This document shows positions 33,554 to 42,478 of a DNA stretch of 64,000 nt, piece after piece. Source of the DNA: DASXRU01 sp034665305 (lineage in GTDB: Bacteria > Acidobacteriota > Blastocatellia > Pyrinomonadales > Pyrinomonadaceae); NCBI GenBank assembly GCA_034665305.1, contig JAXDFZ010000001.1, positions 1 to 64,000 on the forward strand. The letters run 5' to 3'. How positions within the stretch are numbered: the stretch's first letter is position 1; each line of letters opens with the position of its first letter. The translations under genes were made by a program, and so were the position numbers. Below the pieces are notes generated by a model. The model made no database searches. It saw only the letters and a list, made by a program, of their open reading frames with translations, and had not been told where the DNA came from.

Positions 33554-33844
33554 TTATCGCTTCTGATCGCCCTGGCCACCCTGCTGGGCGTTCGTGCCGC
33601 CACCCTGTTGCGCGTTGCCACCCTGATCGCCGCGCTGTTGGTTGTCCTGCTGGCCGCCGCCGCCCTGATAATTCTGTTGCGATGAGCCCTGGCCACCCTG
33701 TCCGGTTTGGCCGGTGGATTGATTCTGTTCCTGAGTGCCTCCCTTTTCCTGACCGCCGCCCTGGCCCGTTGTACCTGTCGGGGCCCCGGCCGCAGCACTT
33801 GAAGTTTTGGGATTACCAGTTTGTTCGTTTCTGTCTTCAGGCAT
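33554..33844 (-). CDS. Gly/Gln-rich disordered small protein
   Basis: 96 residues from the ATG with GGAGG upstream (the frame is open to 33937). The sequence is a low-complexity run of Gly, Gln, Asn, Ser and Thr (TGQGGGQEKGGTQEQN), with no hydrophobic core and no Cys. It should be intrinsically disordered. No family was recognised; stress-related hydrophilins share this composition but not sequence. The ribosome site supports that it is translated. Confidence 0.55.
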   Translation of the reverse strand: MPEDRNEQTGNPKTSSAAAGAPTGTTGQGGGQEKGGTQEQNQSTGQTGQGGQGSSQQNYQGGGGQQDNQQRGDQGGNAQQGGGTNAQQGGQGDQKR

Positions 33845-34200
33845 TGTCTTAACCTCCATCGTTTCGTTATGAGATTGGGGGCGTGATGATTTCCTGCGTG
33901 AGTTGTCAGCCACCCAGGTGAGAGTTTGTAATATCAAAAACTATGCCGGAGAGCGTCTTAAGAATTCGTTAAGTTTGCTAGCCGCGACGTCATGTTGCAA
34001 TACGTTCTGGACAAGACAAAAATGAAAAGCGTACAGCGTGGAACCGCTTAAAATAAAAAGCCAAATAGATGGTGGCGTGAAGGATGCGCCCCGTTACGGC
34101 CAAACGGTTTTGACATTGATTATTTGAGCAGGAATGGTGTAGTGATCTGCGGTTCCGGACATCCTTTTCAAACCTACTCCGGATCAGGCAGGAAGTGCTT
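33845..34200. other. Gene-free stretch
   Basis: No gene, RNA or repeat was recognised. It separates divergent small genes and should hold promoters for both. The right end supplies GGAAG for the DUF5655 gene start. Confidence 0.4.
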
Positions 34201-34560
34201 ATGAACCATACAACCAACGGATTTACGGTGGCGAGTCACTTCGCGGACAAGACTCCCAACGTGCGCAAGATCTATGACCAGTTACTGAAGCGGCTGAGAA
34301 AAGTTGGCCCTTTCGCCGAAGATCCAAAGAAGACTTCAATTCACCTGGTCAACGTTACGGCGCTGGCCGGCGTAGCTACGCGCAAAGATTCCCTGGTGCT
34401 GACAATTAAAAGCGATCGTCCGCTCAAGAGCTCGCGCATTCACAAGTCAGAGCAGACGTCAGCCCGGCGCTTTCACCATGAGGTCATACTCGCGGCCCCG
34501 GCGGATATAGATGACGAATTAATGGAGTGGCTCACGGACGCATATGCGCTGAGCGCCTGA
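34201..34560 (+). CDS. DUF5655-like protein
   Basis: 119 residues from the ATG with GGAAG upstream. The pattern (KIYDQLLKRLRKVGPF, KKTSIHLVNVTALAGVATRKDSLVL, HHEVILAAPADIDDELMEWL) fits the DUF5655 family, a small alpha/beta domain often found fused to DNA-binding or nuclease domains. Here it stands alone. No function is assigned to the family. Confidence 0.7.
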   Translation: MNHTTNGFTVASHFADKTPNVRKIYDQLLKRLRKVGPFAEDPKKTSIHLVNVTALAGVATRKDSLVLTIKSDRPLKSSRIHKSEQTSARRFHHEVILAAPADIDDELMEWLTDAYALSA

Positions 34561-34561
34561 T

Positions 34562-34671
34562 TGCCAGAGACCAGGGGCTAGAGAGAGGCTAGTAAAAACC
34601 TGAGACCACGCCGAAGACGTCGTCATTGCTTTTCCTAGTCTCTAGCCTCTAGCCTCTAGTCTCTATCCAGA
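34562..34671. repeat. CTCTAG-type repeat with inverted ends
   Basis: AGAGACCAGGGGCTAGAGAGAGGCTAG on the left is complemented by CTAGTCTCTAGCCTCTAGCCTCTAGTCTCT on the right, with CTCTAGC repeated in tandem. It lies between two genes on the same strand. No coding potential was seen. Confidence 0.55.
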
Positions 34672-34675
34672 AGCA

Positions 34676-35071
34676 ATGGCTTTGAAAACGTATCTACTCT
34701 TGATCGTGATGGGCTTAGCGCTGGCTTTGCTGGCGATACTTGTGTTTGGGATCGCGCCGGGCGTGGTCTCACTGCAACTGTATGCCCTGCTGCTCGCGTA
34801 CACCGCATGTCTTTACACGGGCGCTGCATTGTCGGAAGGCCGGCCGCTTTGGCTGAGTATAGAAGTTGGCGTCTCGACGGTGGTATTCGCGTGCGCTTCT
34901 CTGGGCGTATGGCAATCGTCGCGCTGGCTGGCGGCAGGATATTTGGTCCATGGCCTCTGGGACCTTTGCCATCATCCCAAACGAATTCGCACGCGGGTGG
35001 TGGATTGGTTTCCGCCAATCTGTGCGACCTTTGATTTTGCGGTAGCGGGGTTTATTGCGGTGCGGTATTAA
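34676..35071 (+). CDS. Small membrane protein (DUF6010-like)
   Basis: 131 residues with four predicted membrane segments (LLLIVMGLALALLAILVFG, LYALLLAYTACLYTGA, VSTVVFACASLGVW, ATFDFAVAGFIAVRY). The motif AAGYLVHGLWDLCHHP before the last helix resembles DUF6010 proteins. Function unknown. The family call is from memory of this motif and is tentative. Confidence 0.6.
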   Translation: MALKTYLLLIVMGLALALLAILVFGIAPGVVSLQLYALLLAYTACLYTGAALSEGRPLWLSIEVGVSTVVFACASLGVWQSSRWLAAGYLVHGLWDLCHHPKRIRTRVVDWFPPICATFDFAVAGFIAVRY

Positions 35072-35085
35072 GAAGGCCGATTAGC

Positions 35086-35245
35086 CATGCGGTCTAGAGC
35101 CGTCGCGGAGCGACGGTGGAATCTAGCCCAGCCTTTCCAAGGCTGGGAGCCCCGCAGTAGCTTCGACACGGAAAAATCGCTCTCGATCCCGGCCTTGAAA
35201 GGCCGGGCTAAATTCACTCGACGCTACGCGGCGACACCGCAACTG
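35086..35245. repeat. Dispersed palindromic element, GTCGCGGAGCGAC type
   Basis: GTCGCGGAGCGACGGTGGAATCTAGCCCAGCCTTTCCAAGGCTGGG on the left pairs imperfectly with CCCGGCCTTGAAAGGCCGGGCTAAATTCACTCGACGCTACGCGGCGAC on the right. Two short local hairpins are nested inside. It fills the gap between two convergent genes. Confidence 0.7.
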
Positions 35246-35264
35246 CCGACCGCCCACCACCTCG

Positions 35265-36290
35265 CTATTGCGCCACCAAAGCTGCTTCATTAACGGTCTG
35301 GGCTGAGCGAGCAGAACGCGGTTCATGACCCAGGGTCGCGTGCAGCAGTTTGGTGATCTCGTCCGATCCGGCTGCCATGTCGCTGGCAATGCGTCCGTCC
35401 GCGCCAATCACTACTGCGTTCGGTGTTACGTGCGACTGAAACGCGAGGGCCACTTCCTGCGCCTCCTGCAAAAGGATCGCGCGCAAGCCATTCCTGGCGA
35501 CGTTCACAAAATTTTCTTTGATGGTTCCCTTACTGATGATTGCGATGGTCAGTTCCGCCTGATGTTCTTTTTGCCAAAGCCCGATTTCCTTGAAGAAGAG
35601 CACGCATGGCCCGCACATGGGGCTGACAAAAACGAGCATCAGCGGTTTGCCTGGTTCCAGCAACGATCTCAGGGAAGTTGTCCCGCCTTCATAGTCCGGT
35701 AAAGAGAAATCAGGCGCGATGGCACCAACCGGCAATCCCTGAGATCCGTGACTGGGATTTACTGCTTCGCGCTGGTTCCGTTGGCGGCCATAAAACACGG
35801 CGGCAATCGCGCCGGCGCCGAGCGCGATTATGATCAACCATTGCCAGGGCCGCATGCCCGCGAGTGAATCCAACAGACTCGTGTTCGCGGCCTGCGGTTG
35901 TTGCCAGAGAACAAATGCCGCGCCGAGCGCGAACACAACGTTGCGCGCCAGCGTGGGCCAACCAAGCGGCCGCGAATAAAGCTGGCCAAAACAATGACAG
36001 TCGTGGGTGCGGCCCTGTTTCAGGTTGTAGCCGATGGCGACTACAAACAACATCAGAATCCCGAGCGCCGCCGCTGCGCTGACTTGCGTCGAGGAAGTGA
36101 AGAGGAGACCAATCGCAATTGCGAGTTCAAAGGCGGGCAACAACATCGCTATCGTTCGCACGAACGCCGGCGGTGCCCCAAAGTTCTTCACGGCTTCCCG
36201 GGCGCCATCCTGGTCCAGGAATTTTGTTATTGCCGCAACGCCGAAAACAGCGCTGAGCGCCAGGCGTAGGATTATGAGCGTAAGTAACAT
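35265..36290 (-). CDS. MauE/DoxX membrane domain fused to thioredoxin-like domain
   Basis: 341 residues. Residues 1-170 have four or five membrane helices in the MauE/DoxX pattern (LILRLALSAVFGVAAITKFLD, NLKQGRTHDCHCFGQL with a Cys pair). Residues about 190-340 form an AhpC/TlpA-like thioredoxin fold (APDFSLPDYEG) with active site SPMCGPC and cis-Pro region TPNAVVIG. The MauE domain likely passes electrons from the membrane to the outward-facing thioredoxin. It heads a neighbourhood with three more thioredoxin-fold genes. Export partner unknown. Confidence 0.88.
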   Translation of the reverse strand: MLLTLIILRLALSAVFGVAAITKFLDQDGAREAVKNFGAPPAFVRTIAMLLPAFELAIAIGLLFTSSTQVSAAAALGILMLFVVAIGYNLKQGRTHDCHCFGQLYSRPLGWPTLARNVVFALGAAFVLWQQPQAANTSLLDSLAGMRPWQWLIIIALGAGAIAAVFYGRQRNQREAVNPSHGSQGLPVGAIAPDFSLPDYEGGTTSLRSLLEPGKPLMLVFVSPMCGPCVLFFKEIGLWQKEHQAELTIAIISKGTIKENFVNVARNGLRAILLQEAQEVALAFQSHVTPNAVVIGADGRIASDMAAGSDEITKLLHATLGHEPRSARSAQTVNEAALVAQ

Positions 36291-36328
36291 TGCTGTTGAT
36301 CAATAGATCGGTCTGCTATTAACAAAAA

Positions 36329-36446
36329 GAGCGGGGGCAAGCCGCCCTTCCTTACTGCGAGTACTTTCAGTTTGAGGACCTTTATGCCAATGTGTCACGC
36401 AAGTCCGCCTACTTGCAGTCAGGAAGGGCGGCTTGCCCCCGCTCTA
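36329..36446. repeat. Dispersed palindromic element, arms GCGGGGGCAAGCCGCC, copy 2
   Basis: AGCGGGGGCAAGCCGCCCTTCC at 36330 is complemented by GGAAGGGCGGCTTGCCCCCGCTC at 36422, with the flanking words CTTACTGCGAGTACT and ACTTGCAGT shared with the copy at 5314-5413. The loop (about 70 bases) is longer and unrelated to that of the first copy, so ends are conserved while centres are not. Confidence 0.82.
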
Positions 36447-36453
36447 GTTCGCC

Positions 36454-37455
36454 TCACTTCATTTTTGCGATTATTGCTTCGGCGAACTCAGCGGTTCCGG
36501 CGGTGCCGCCGATGTCTTTCGTGCGCACTTTCCCCTCTTCAAAAACGGTCATCAGCGCCCGCTCAATGTTGTCTGCGGCTTCCCGTTCGTTCAAATAACG
36601 CAGCATCAGAATTCCGGATTGCAGCAACGCAGTGGGGTTGGCGATCCCTTGTCCCGCAATGTCCGGAGCTGAGCCGTGGACTGCTTCGAACAACGCGCCC
36701 TTTTCGCCGATGTTCGCCGCGGGAACCAGACCGAGGCCGCCAATCAAGCCGGCGCACAGGTCGGAGACGATGTCGCCGTAAAGGTTTTCCAACAGCATGA
36801 TGTCAAACTGTTCCGGGCGCATCACCAGTTGCATGCAGGCGTTGTCGACAATCTTATCGTCAGCCTCGATCTCCGGATAACTCTTCGCGACATTGTAGAA
36901 ACATTCAAGAAACAGCCCGTCGGAAAGTTTCATGATGTTGGCCTTATGAACGGCCGTAATCTTTTTCCGCTTCTCACTGCGCGCGAATTCAAACGCGAAC
37001 TTCGCGATGCGCGTCGACGCCTTTTCAGTAATGACTTTGATGCTCTCCACCACGCCCGGCACCACGACGTGCTCGATTCCCGAATACAGATCTTCGGTGT
37101 TCTCGCGCACGACAACCAGATCGAGTTCGGGATAGCGACAGGGTACATTCGGCAACGCGCGCACGGGCCGTAGGTTTGCGTAGAGATCCAGCGCCTTGCG
37201 CATGCCGACGTTTACGGAGGTAAAGCCTTTGCCGACTGGCGTGGTAATTGGTCCCTTGAGGGCGACGCTGTTTCGTTCAATCGAATCCAGCAGATCCTTC
37301 GGCAGCGTATCGCCGAATTTCTCAAGCGCCTGAGCGCCGGCAAAGTGCGTTTCCCAGGTGATCTCGACACCCGCCGCCTCGATGATGCGGACTACGGCGG
37401 AGGCTACTTCGGGCCCGATGCCATCGCCCGGAATCAGTGTGATAGTATGTTTCAT
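36454..37455 (-). CDS. NAD-dependent isocitrate dehydrogenase
   Basis: 333 residues, full length for the short NAD-IDH/isopropylmalate dehydrogenase family. Seen: LIPGDGIGPEV at the start, TSVNVGMRKALDLYANLRP near 85-105 (substrate loop), VVVRENTEDLYSGIEH near 115-130, and the metal-site region YGDIVSDLCAGLIGGLGLVP near 230-250. RENTEDLYSG and NVGMRK favour isocitrate over isopropylmalate. It converts isocitrate to 2-oxoglutarate in the TCA cycle. Cytoplasmic. Monocistronic here, divergent from a glycine oxidase gene. Confidence 0.93.
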   Translation of the reverse strand: MKHTITLIPGDGIGPEVASAVVRIIEAAGVEITWETHFAGAQALEKFGDTLPKDLLDSIERNSVALKGPITTPVGKGFTSVNVGMRKALDLYANLRPVRALPNVPCRYPELDLVVVRENTEDLYSGIEHVVVPGVVESIKVITEKASTRIAKFAFEFARSEKRKKITAVHKANIMKLSDGLFLECFYNVAKSYPEIEADDKIVDNACMQLVMRPEQFDIMLLENLYGDIVSDLCAGLIGGLGLVPAANIGEKGALFEAVHGSAPDIAGQGIANPTALLQSGILMLRYLNEREAADNIERALMTVFEEGKVRTKDIGGTAGTAEFAEAIIAKMK

Positions 37456-37574
37456 AAGCAGAAGTCAGTTGATCCCGGCGGTGAAACCGGCCGTCCACTC
37501 CCCAAAAAAATCAGACGTTCAGGATAAGGCTTCGGGCGTTTGCTGACAACTGACGAGAAACAGAAACACTGGCT

Positions 37575-38738
37575 ATGCAGACGGCTGACCCTTTTCCCAG
37601 GACCGCGGATGTTGTAATAATCGGCGGCGGCGTAATTGGCCTGGCGATCGGACGTGCCCTGGCGCGGCGCGGCGTATCTCAAATAGTTTTGATCGAGCGA
37701 GGCCGATTGGGTGCCGAGGCGTCTTCGGCCGCCGCCGGCATCATAGGCCCGCAAGCCGAAGCGAATTGCGCCGATGACTTTTTTCAACTCGCTTGTCAGA
37801 GCCGTGACATGTATCCCCACTTTGCCGCGGCCTTGCGCGAAGAGAGCGGGACCGATATTGAACTCGATCAGACCGGCACACTTTATCTGGCTTTCACGGA
37901 ACCAGATGAAACTGAACTAGCGCATCGCCACCAATGGCAAACGGACGCCGGCTATGACGTGGAACGTTTAGATGCGTCCGAAGCGCGCATGTTTGAGCCG
38001 GCTGTTTCAGATGGTGTTCGCAGTGCACTGAGATTTCCGCGCGACATGCAGGTAGAAAACCGTCGACTGGTCGCAGCCCTCGCATCCGCGAATGAACAAC
38101 TCGGAGTGACATTCGTTAGCGGTTGTGAGGTGCGGGAAGTTTGCGAGCAAAGAGGCCGAGTGACTGCGGTTGAGACTTCATTGGGCCGCATCTCCACGCC
38201 CTTTGCGATTATTGCGGCCGGAGCCTGGGCTGATTCGATTTCCCTCCCGGACATATCGACGCCGCCGGTGCGCATCGAACCCGTGCGCGGTCAGATGCTT
38301 TGTTTTGAAACCAACCCCCGGCTGGCGCGTCATGTTCTTTACAGCCCGCGAGGTTATTTGGTGCCGCGTGCGGACGGCCGTTTGCTGGCCGGTTCGACCA
38401 CGGAACACGCGGGATTTGATAAGCGAGTTACGACCGCTGGTGTTCACAAATTGACTGAGCACGCGCTGGAGATGATCCCGGCGTTGGGGAGTTTGCCGCT
38501 GATCGATTCGTGGGCCGGCTTGCGGCCGCGAGCAGATGACGGGTTGCCGGTGTTGGGCCAGAGTGCGGACATCGAAGGTTTAATATATGCCTGCGGGCAT
38601 TACCGCAACGGAATTTTGCTGACGCCGGTTACGGGCGAATTGATCGCCGGCATTGTGTTGGGCGAGTCTGCGCCTGCTTTCATTTCAGCGTTTGCGCCCG
38701 ATCGCTTTCATTTTGCGGGCGGGGGCCAGCTTGAATAA
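37575..38738 (+). CDS. thiO: Glycine oxidase ThiO-like FAD oxidoreductase
   Basis: 387 residues of the D-amino-acid oxidase (DAO) fold. The N-terminal dinucleotide motif is VVIIGGGVIGLAIGRALARR, then ASSAAAGIIGPQAEA and, late, WAGLRPRADDGLPVLG and GHYRNGILLTPVTG, which mark ThiO. The enzyme oxidises glycine to iminoglycine for the thiazole half of thiamine. Other thiamine genes are not present in this window, so a broader amine-oxidase role cannot be excluded. Cytoplasmic. Confidence 0.88.
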   Translation: MQTADPFPRTADVVIIGGGVIGLAIGRALARRGVSQIVLIERGRLGAEASSAAAGIIGPQAEANCADDFFQLACQSRDMYPHFAAALREESGTDIELDQTGTLYLAFTEPDETELAHRHQWQTDAGYDVERLDASEARMFEPAVSDGVRSALRFPRDMQVENRRLVAALASANEQLGVTFVSGCEVREVCEQRGRVTAVETSLGRISTPFAIIAAGAWADSISLPDISTPPVRIEPVRGQMLCFETNPRLARHVLYSPRGYLVPRADGRLLAGSTTEHAGFDKRVTTAGVHKLTEHALEMIPALGSLPLIDSWAGLRPRADDGLPVLGQSADIEGLIYACGHYRNGILLTPVTGELIAGIVLGESAPAFISAFAPDRFHFAGGGQLE

Positions 38739-38747
38739 AATTTACGT

Positions 38748-40193
38748 ATGAAACGTTTAGTCGCACTCGTACTCTTGAATGTTATTTCGTTGTTGCTATT
38801 GAGCTCGCAGACCGCGGCTCAATCCGGACGAGTTACGCCCTCGACGCCCGTTCCTTCAGCCGCGCCGAAAACTGCCGTTGCGGATCCCGCAAAGGATGCG
38901 ACGGCGCCTGACGCTGCGACTCAGCCTGCAATCGTCGACACGCGTCCGGCCGGCGTTCTTTACGACGAAGCTAACGATTACCTGCGCCGTAAGTTTGTCG
39001 AATTCAACGACAAAAAACTTCCCTACGATCCGAAGATGGAGGCGCAGACGCGACAGGAGCAAAAGGACTTGGCGATGCGCCACCTCGCAACTCTTAAGCA
39101 GCGGGGAATTGCCGGAGGCGATCTGTTCTTCCTGGCGATGCTGAATAGTATTGCCGGAAACAATGAGGGGATGCTTGAGAACCTGCACGCGTTTCTGGCT
39201 TCACCGATGAAACCCGAGGGAGCAAATGCCCAAAGCGCGCGGCGAACTTTGATAATCGACGCAGTCAGGAAAAACAAGTTCGCCGATGCGGAAACGATTT
39301 TGAAAGAATACATCGCGCTGCAGCCGCAAAAAGCCGAGGACCGTTATGCGATAGAAAATGTGTTGGCGACCGCCTATGTCAAAATCTTGGATATTGAAAA
39401 GGCCGAGCCGCACGCGCAGGAAATGCTGAAGGCCGCGCGCGTCGCCAGCGCCGAGGCGAAGGAAGCCTTTCGTCGTGATGACTTGCTCTTTTCCGCCAGC
39501 AACATGCTGTTTGATATCTATTTGAAGTTGCACAAACAAACAGAAGCGATTTCGCTGCTGCAGGATTTACGTCGGCAGGCGCTGAGTTTTCCTTCCGGCA
39601 ATCTTTATCGCCTGGCAACGCGCCGGCTGGCAGGCGTGGTACCCGCGACCGACATGCCCAGGTTGTTCGATCAGCTGCCACCGCAAACAAATCAGCCGCC
39701 GGCGATTGATGTTGCGGAATGGATCGGACAAAAGCCGGCCACGCTGGCTGACCTGCGAGGCAACGTGGTGCTGCTGGATTTTTGGGCTCCCTGGTGTGGC
39801 CCATGCCGTGCGACCTTTCCGAAGTTGCAGGAGTGGCATGAGTCTTACAAAGAGAAGGGTCTGGTAATTCTTGGCTTAACGAATTTCTTTGGCCGCGTTG
39901 AAGGGCGGACACTCGAACCGCAGGCAGAGTTGAAGTATCTGAAAGATTTCAAACTGAAGAATCGTTTGCCGTATGCGTTCGCAGTGGCTGATAACAACAA
40001 GAACGATGTCAACTATGGCGTCCTCTCGATTCCGACTTCGTTCCTGCTCGATCGTCGCGGCGTTGTGCGCTTCATAAGCGTCGGGGCGAGTCCTGATGAA
40101 GTGGCGGCGTTGGGGAAGATGATTAAGAAGTTGGTTGAAGAAGATGAGCCGCAGCCGGCGAAAACGGTCGGGGAGGGCGCGACCCGCCATTAG
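38748..40193 (+). CDS. Exported TPR-like protein with C-terminal TlpA/thioredoxin domain
   Basis: 481 residues. A signal peptide (LLNVISLLLLSSQTAAQ) is followed by a Pro/Ala-rich linker, about 270 residues of helical TPR-like sequence and a TlpA-type thioredoxin fold from about 320, with DFWAPWCGPCRA and IPTSFLLDRRG. The CGPC pair suggests a periplasmic disulfide reductase. It lies 10 bases after the glycine oxidase gene and ahead of the CcdA-TlpA fusion gene, so it is in the same thiol-redox neighbourhood. Confidence 0.88.
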   Translation: MKRLVALVLLNVISLLLLSSQTAAQSGRVTPSTPVPSAAPKTAVADPAKDATAPDAATQPAIVDTRPAGVLYDEANDYLRRKFVEFNDKKLPYDPKMEAQTRQEQKDLAMRHLATLKQRGIAGGDLFFLAMLNSIAGNNEGMLENLHAFLASPMKPEGANAQSARRTLIIDAVRKNKFADAETILKEYIALQPQKAEDRYAIENVLATAYVKILDIEKAEPHAQEMLKAARVASAEAKEAFRRDDLLFSASNMLFDIYLKLHKQTEAISLLQDLRRQALSFPSGNLYRLATRRLAGVVPATDMPRLFDQLPPQTNQPPAIDVAEWIGQKPATLADLRGNVVLLDFWAPWCGPCRATFPKLQEWHESYKEKGLVILGLTNFFGRVEGRTLEPQAELKYLKDFKLKNRLPYAFAVADNNKNDVNYGVLSIPTSFLLDRRGVVRFISVGASPDEVAALGKMIKKLVEEDEPQPAKTVGEGATRH

Positions 40194-40228
40194 GCGAAAT
40201 TGACACGCTAGCGCTAGACTTCCGGCAC

Positions 40229-40305
40229 GTAGGACAGACATTCTTGTCTGTTCCGGCGTCAAAGATTGAGAGGTACGAAGGGACAGGCCGGAATGCCTGT
40301 CCTAC
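40229..40305. repeat. Dispersed palindromic element GTAGGACAGRC...GYCTGTCCTAC, copy A
   Basis: GTAGGACAGACATTCTTGTC on the left is complemented by GGAATGCCTGTCCTAC on the right, with GTTCC/GGGAC near the loop. It ends seven bases before the next gene's ATG, so that gene's ribosome site lies at the element's edge. The same family occurs inside the allantoinase gene (53411-53500). Confidence 0.85.
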
Positions 40306-40311
40306 TGAAAG

Positions 40312-41547
40312 ATGCAAGGTTCAAACATCACTATCGGGATTGCTTTTCTCGCCGGCTTGGCGTCGTTTCTTTCGCCGTGTGTCTTGCCGCTCGTGCCCGG
40401 TTACATCTCGCTGATGTCGGGCGTAAGTATTGACCGGTTGAAAGAAGGCGGTTCGCGCTCTTCGGCACGGCGCGCGGTGATTTTCAACTCCCTTGCTTTC
40501 AATGCCGGCCTGTCGATTATCTTTCTGGCGCTGGGCGCGACGGCGGGATGGTTGGGATCGGCTGTGCTCAGCAATCCATGGGTGCGGATCATCGGCGGCC
40601 TGGTAATCATAGCCTTTGGTTTGCACCTGATTGGACTGTTAAAGATTACGGCGCTCTATCGCGACACGCGCAAGTTTTCTGATGAGAAGCCACGCGGCAT
40701 GCTGGGCTCTTTGACGCTGGGGATCGCGTTCGCCGCCGGTTGGACCCCATGCATTGGTCCAATCCTGGGCGGCATCATCGGCTTGGCGGCAACCAGTGGT
40801 GGCTGGAAAGGCGGCCTCGTACTTTCCGCTTTCTATTCCGCCGGCCTGGCCCTCCCGTTTTTGGTAACCGGCCTGGCGATCAATCAGTTTCTGGGTTTCT
40901 ACTCAAAATTTCGCCAGCACTTGCACAAAGTCGAAGTGGTATCCGGCGTAGTACTAATCCTGATCGGATTGCTGGTGGCCAGCGGTTACTCGACGCTGTT
41001 GGCCAGTTCGAAACTCGCCGCGATCATGCCCAACGCGGAAAACTGGATCAGAACGCCCGCGGTGGTTCCATCTGCTAACACGGGTGCAACTCAGCCCGCG
41101 AGTAGTTTTCCCGTCGCGCCGGACGTCGAGTTCCAAACTCTCGACGGCAAGCCTTATCGTTTGGCCGATCTGCGCGGGCACGTTGTGCTGTTGAACTTCT
41201 GGGCCACCTGGTGCATCCCCTGCCGGGCGGAGATTCCCGAGTTCAACGCCATGCAGCGAGATTTGAAAGCGCAGGGACTGGAAGTGGTTGGCGTCTCCAC
41301 TTCGCCGACGGATTCAGTTGATGTGATCAAGGAGTTCCAGAAGGATATCAGCCAGGAGTACACCGTCTTGCGCGGCGGCGAGGGCCTGAGCGAAAAATTC
41401 GGCAACGGACCGGGTCTGCCGGTAACGCACATCATCGATCGCGAAGGCCGCCTGCGTGAGAAGTTAATCGGCCAGCGCGACCGGACAGTATTTGAAAATC
41501 TTATTAAGCCACTGTTGAGCGAAGCGCCGCCAACAGCCCGGCGTTAA
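40312..41547 (+). CDS. CcdA (DsbD-like) transmembrane domain fused to TlpA thioredoxin domain
   Basis: 411 residues. The first 230 contain six or more membrane helices in the CcdA order, with the redox Cys pair in FLSPCVLPLVPG and WTPCIGPILGG. A linker with Pro/Ala leads to a TlpA thioredoxin fold (VLLNFWATWCIPCRAEIP), with CIPC as the active site. Such fusions carry reducing power from cytoplasmic thioredoxin across the membrane. ATG 40312 is the only good start; no strong ribosome site is visible because it follows a palindrome. Confidence 0.92.
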   Translation: MQGSNITIGIAFLAGLASFLSPCVLPLVPGYISLMSGVSIDRLKEGGSRSSARRAVIFNSLAFNAGLSIIFLALGATAGWLGSAVLSNPWVRIIGGLVIIAFGLHLIGLLKITALYRDTRKFSDEKPRGMLGSLTLGIAFAAGWTPCIGPILGGIIGLAATSGGWKGGLVLSAFYSAGLALPFLVTGLAINQFLGFYSKFRQHLHKVEVVSGVVLILIGLLVASGYSTLLASSKLAAIMPNAENWIRTPAVVPSANTGATQPASSFPVAPDVEFQTLDGKPYRLADLRGHVVLLNFWATWCIPCRAEIPEFNAMQRDLKAQGLEVVGVSTSPTDSVDVIKEFQKDISQEYTVLRGGEGLSEKFGNGPGLPVTHIIDREGRLREKLIGQRDRTVFENLIKPLLSEAPPTARR

Positions 41548-41574
41548 CAGTCAATTCATCAGGGAGTTTGAATC

Positions 41575-42192
41575 ATGAAACAGCTTTTCGGTCTCATCAT
41601 TCTGGCTTTGACACTCGCGCCCGCTATGCGCGCGCAGGGCAACCACGAATACTCGCCGCTGCAGGAAAAGACGGTCAATTACAAGAACTGGACCTTCAAA
41701 GATCTGAAGGACAACAAGCCAGTCGAACTGCGTTCCCTCGTGCGCGGCAAGAAACTGGTGATGGTGGTGTACTTCGCGCCGTGGTGTCCGAACTGGAGAA
41801 ACGAAGCTCCGGTGGCAGCGCGGCTCTATGAAAAATACAAAGCGCAGGGATTGGAAGTGATCGGCGTTGGTGAGTACGGATCGCGCGACGATGTGCTGGC
41901 GTATTTTGGACCAACGGGCGCGCCCTATCCGGTGGTAATGGAATCAGAAGGCCGGGAAGCGAAGCAGACGACCACCCATTATGGTTATCGCCAACTGACC
42001 GGTGACACGCGCAATTGGGGCTCCCCATGGAATATTTTTCTGGAGCCGGCGAAACTAAAGCCGACGGGCGACGTGCTGACGGAAAACGCGTGGATCGTAA
42101 ACGGCGAACTAATCGAGGCGGACGTTGATAAGTTCATTGGCGAGCGGTTGGGCGTAAAGACCGCCGCCGTCATCGTCCCGTGTAAAGATTAG
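41575..42192 (+). CDS. Exported redoxin with single active-site Cys (CPNW)
   Basis: 205 residues, GGGAG before ATG, signal peptide ending MRAQG. Thioredoxin-like domain with MVVYFAPWCPNWRNEAP where the active-site CxxC is CPNW: the second Cys is a Trp. A lone Cys occurs at the C-terminus (IVPCKD). This should disable classic two-Cys disulfide exchange and suggests a one-Cys mechanism, for example peroxide scavenging or methionine-sulfoxide handling. It follows the CcdA-TlpA gene by 27 bases. Confidence 0.82.
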   Translation: MKQLFGLIILALTLAPAMRAQGNHEYSPLQEKTVNYKNWTFKDLKDNKPVELRSLVRGKKLVMVVYFAPWCPNWRNEAPVAARLYEKYKAQGLEVIGVGEYGSRDDVLAYFGPTGAPYPVVMESEGREAKQTTTHYGYRQLTGDTRNWGSPWNIFLEPAKLKPTGDVLTENAWIVNGELIEADVDKFIGERLGVKTAAVIVPCKD

Positions 42193-42204
42193 CCGGTCTA
42201 ACGA

Positions 42205-42400
42205 GCGTTGTTAGCAAAGGCGCAAAGCGGACCTCAAAAGGTTTGCTTTGCGCCTTCCTTTGTGAGGACGCGCTTCTCTTGGAGTGCGGTGGCAAGCGCA
42301 GCGCGACACCGCTTTGGATTTCTTTTGGCGATGAGATTTGGTGACGCAAAGCAGATCCAAAGCGCCGTCGCCGCTCCGCTCTGCCGGCGCACTCCATAAT
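42205..42400. repeat. Two nested palindromes, including GGAGTGCGG...CCGCACTCC type
   Basis: AAAGGCGCAAAGCGGACC pairs with GGTTTGCTTTGCGCCTT in the first half. In the second, GGAGTGCGGTGGCAAGCGCAGC...CACCGCTTTGGAT pairs with ATCCAAAGCGCCGTCGCC...GCCGGCGCACTCC. The second family recurs at 60876-60997. No coding potential was recognised ahead of the DHH gene. Confidence 0.75.
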
Positions 42401-42478
42401 CGCGCCTTTGCGGAAAACGATTTCATTGCTACGATTGCCGACTTTCGATCCATTGAATTTCAGCTGCTAACGAACTTT

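Noticed and set aside
38748..42192. Cytochrome c maturation operon
   Set aside because: CcdA and TlpA-like genes are present, but no CcmE, CcmF, CcmH or heme-binding c-type cytochrome gene lies nearby.
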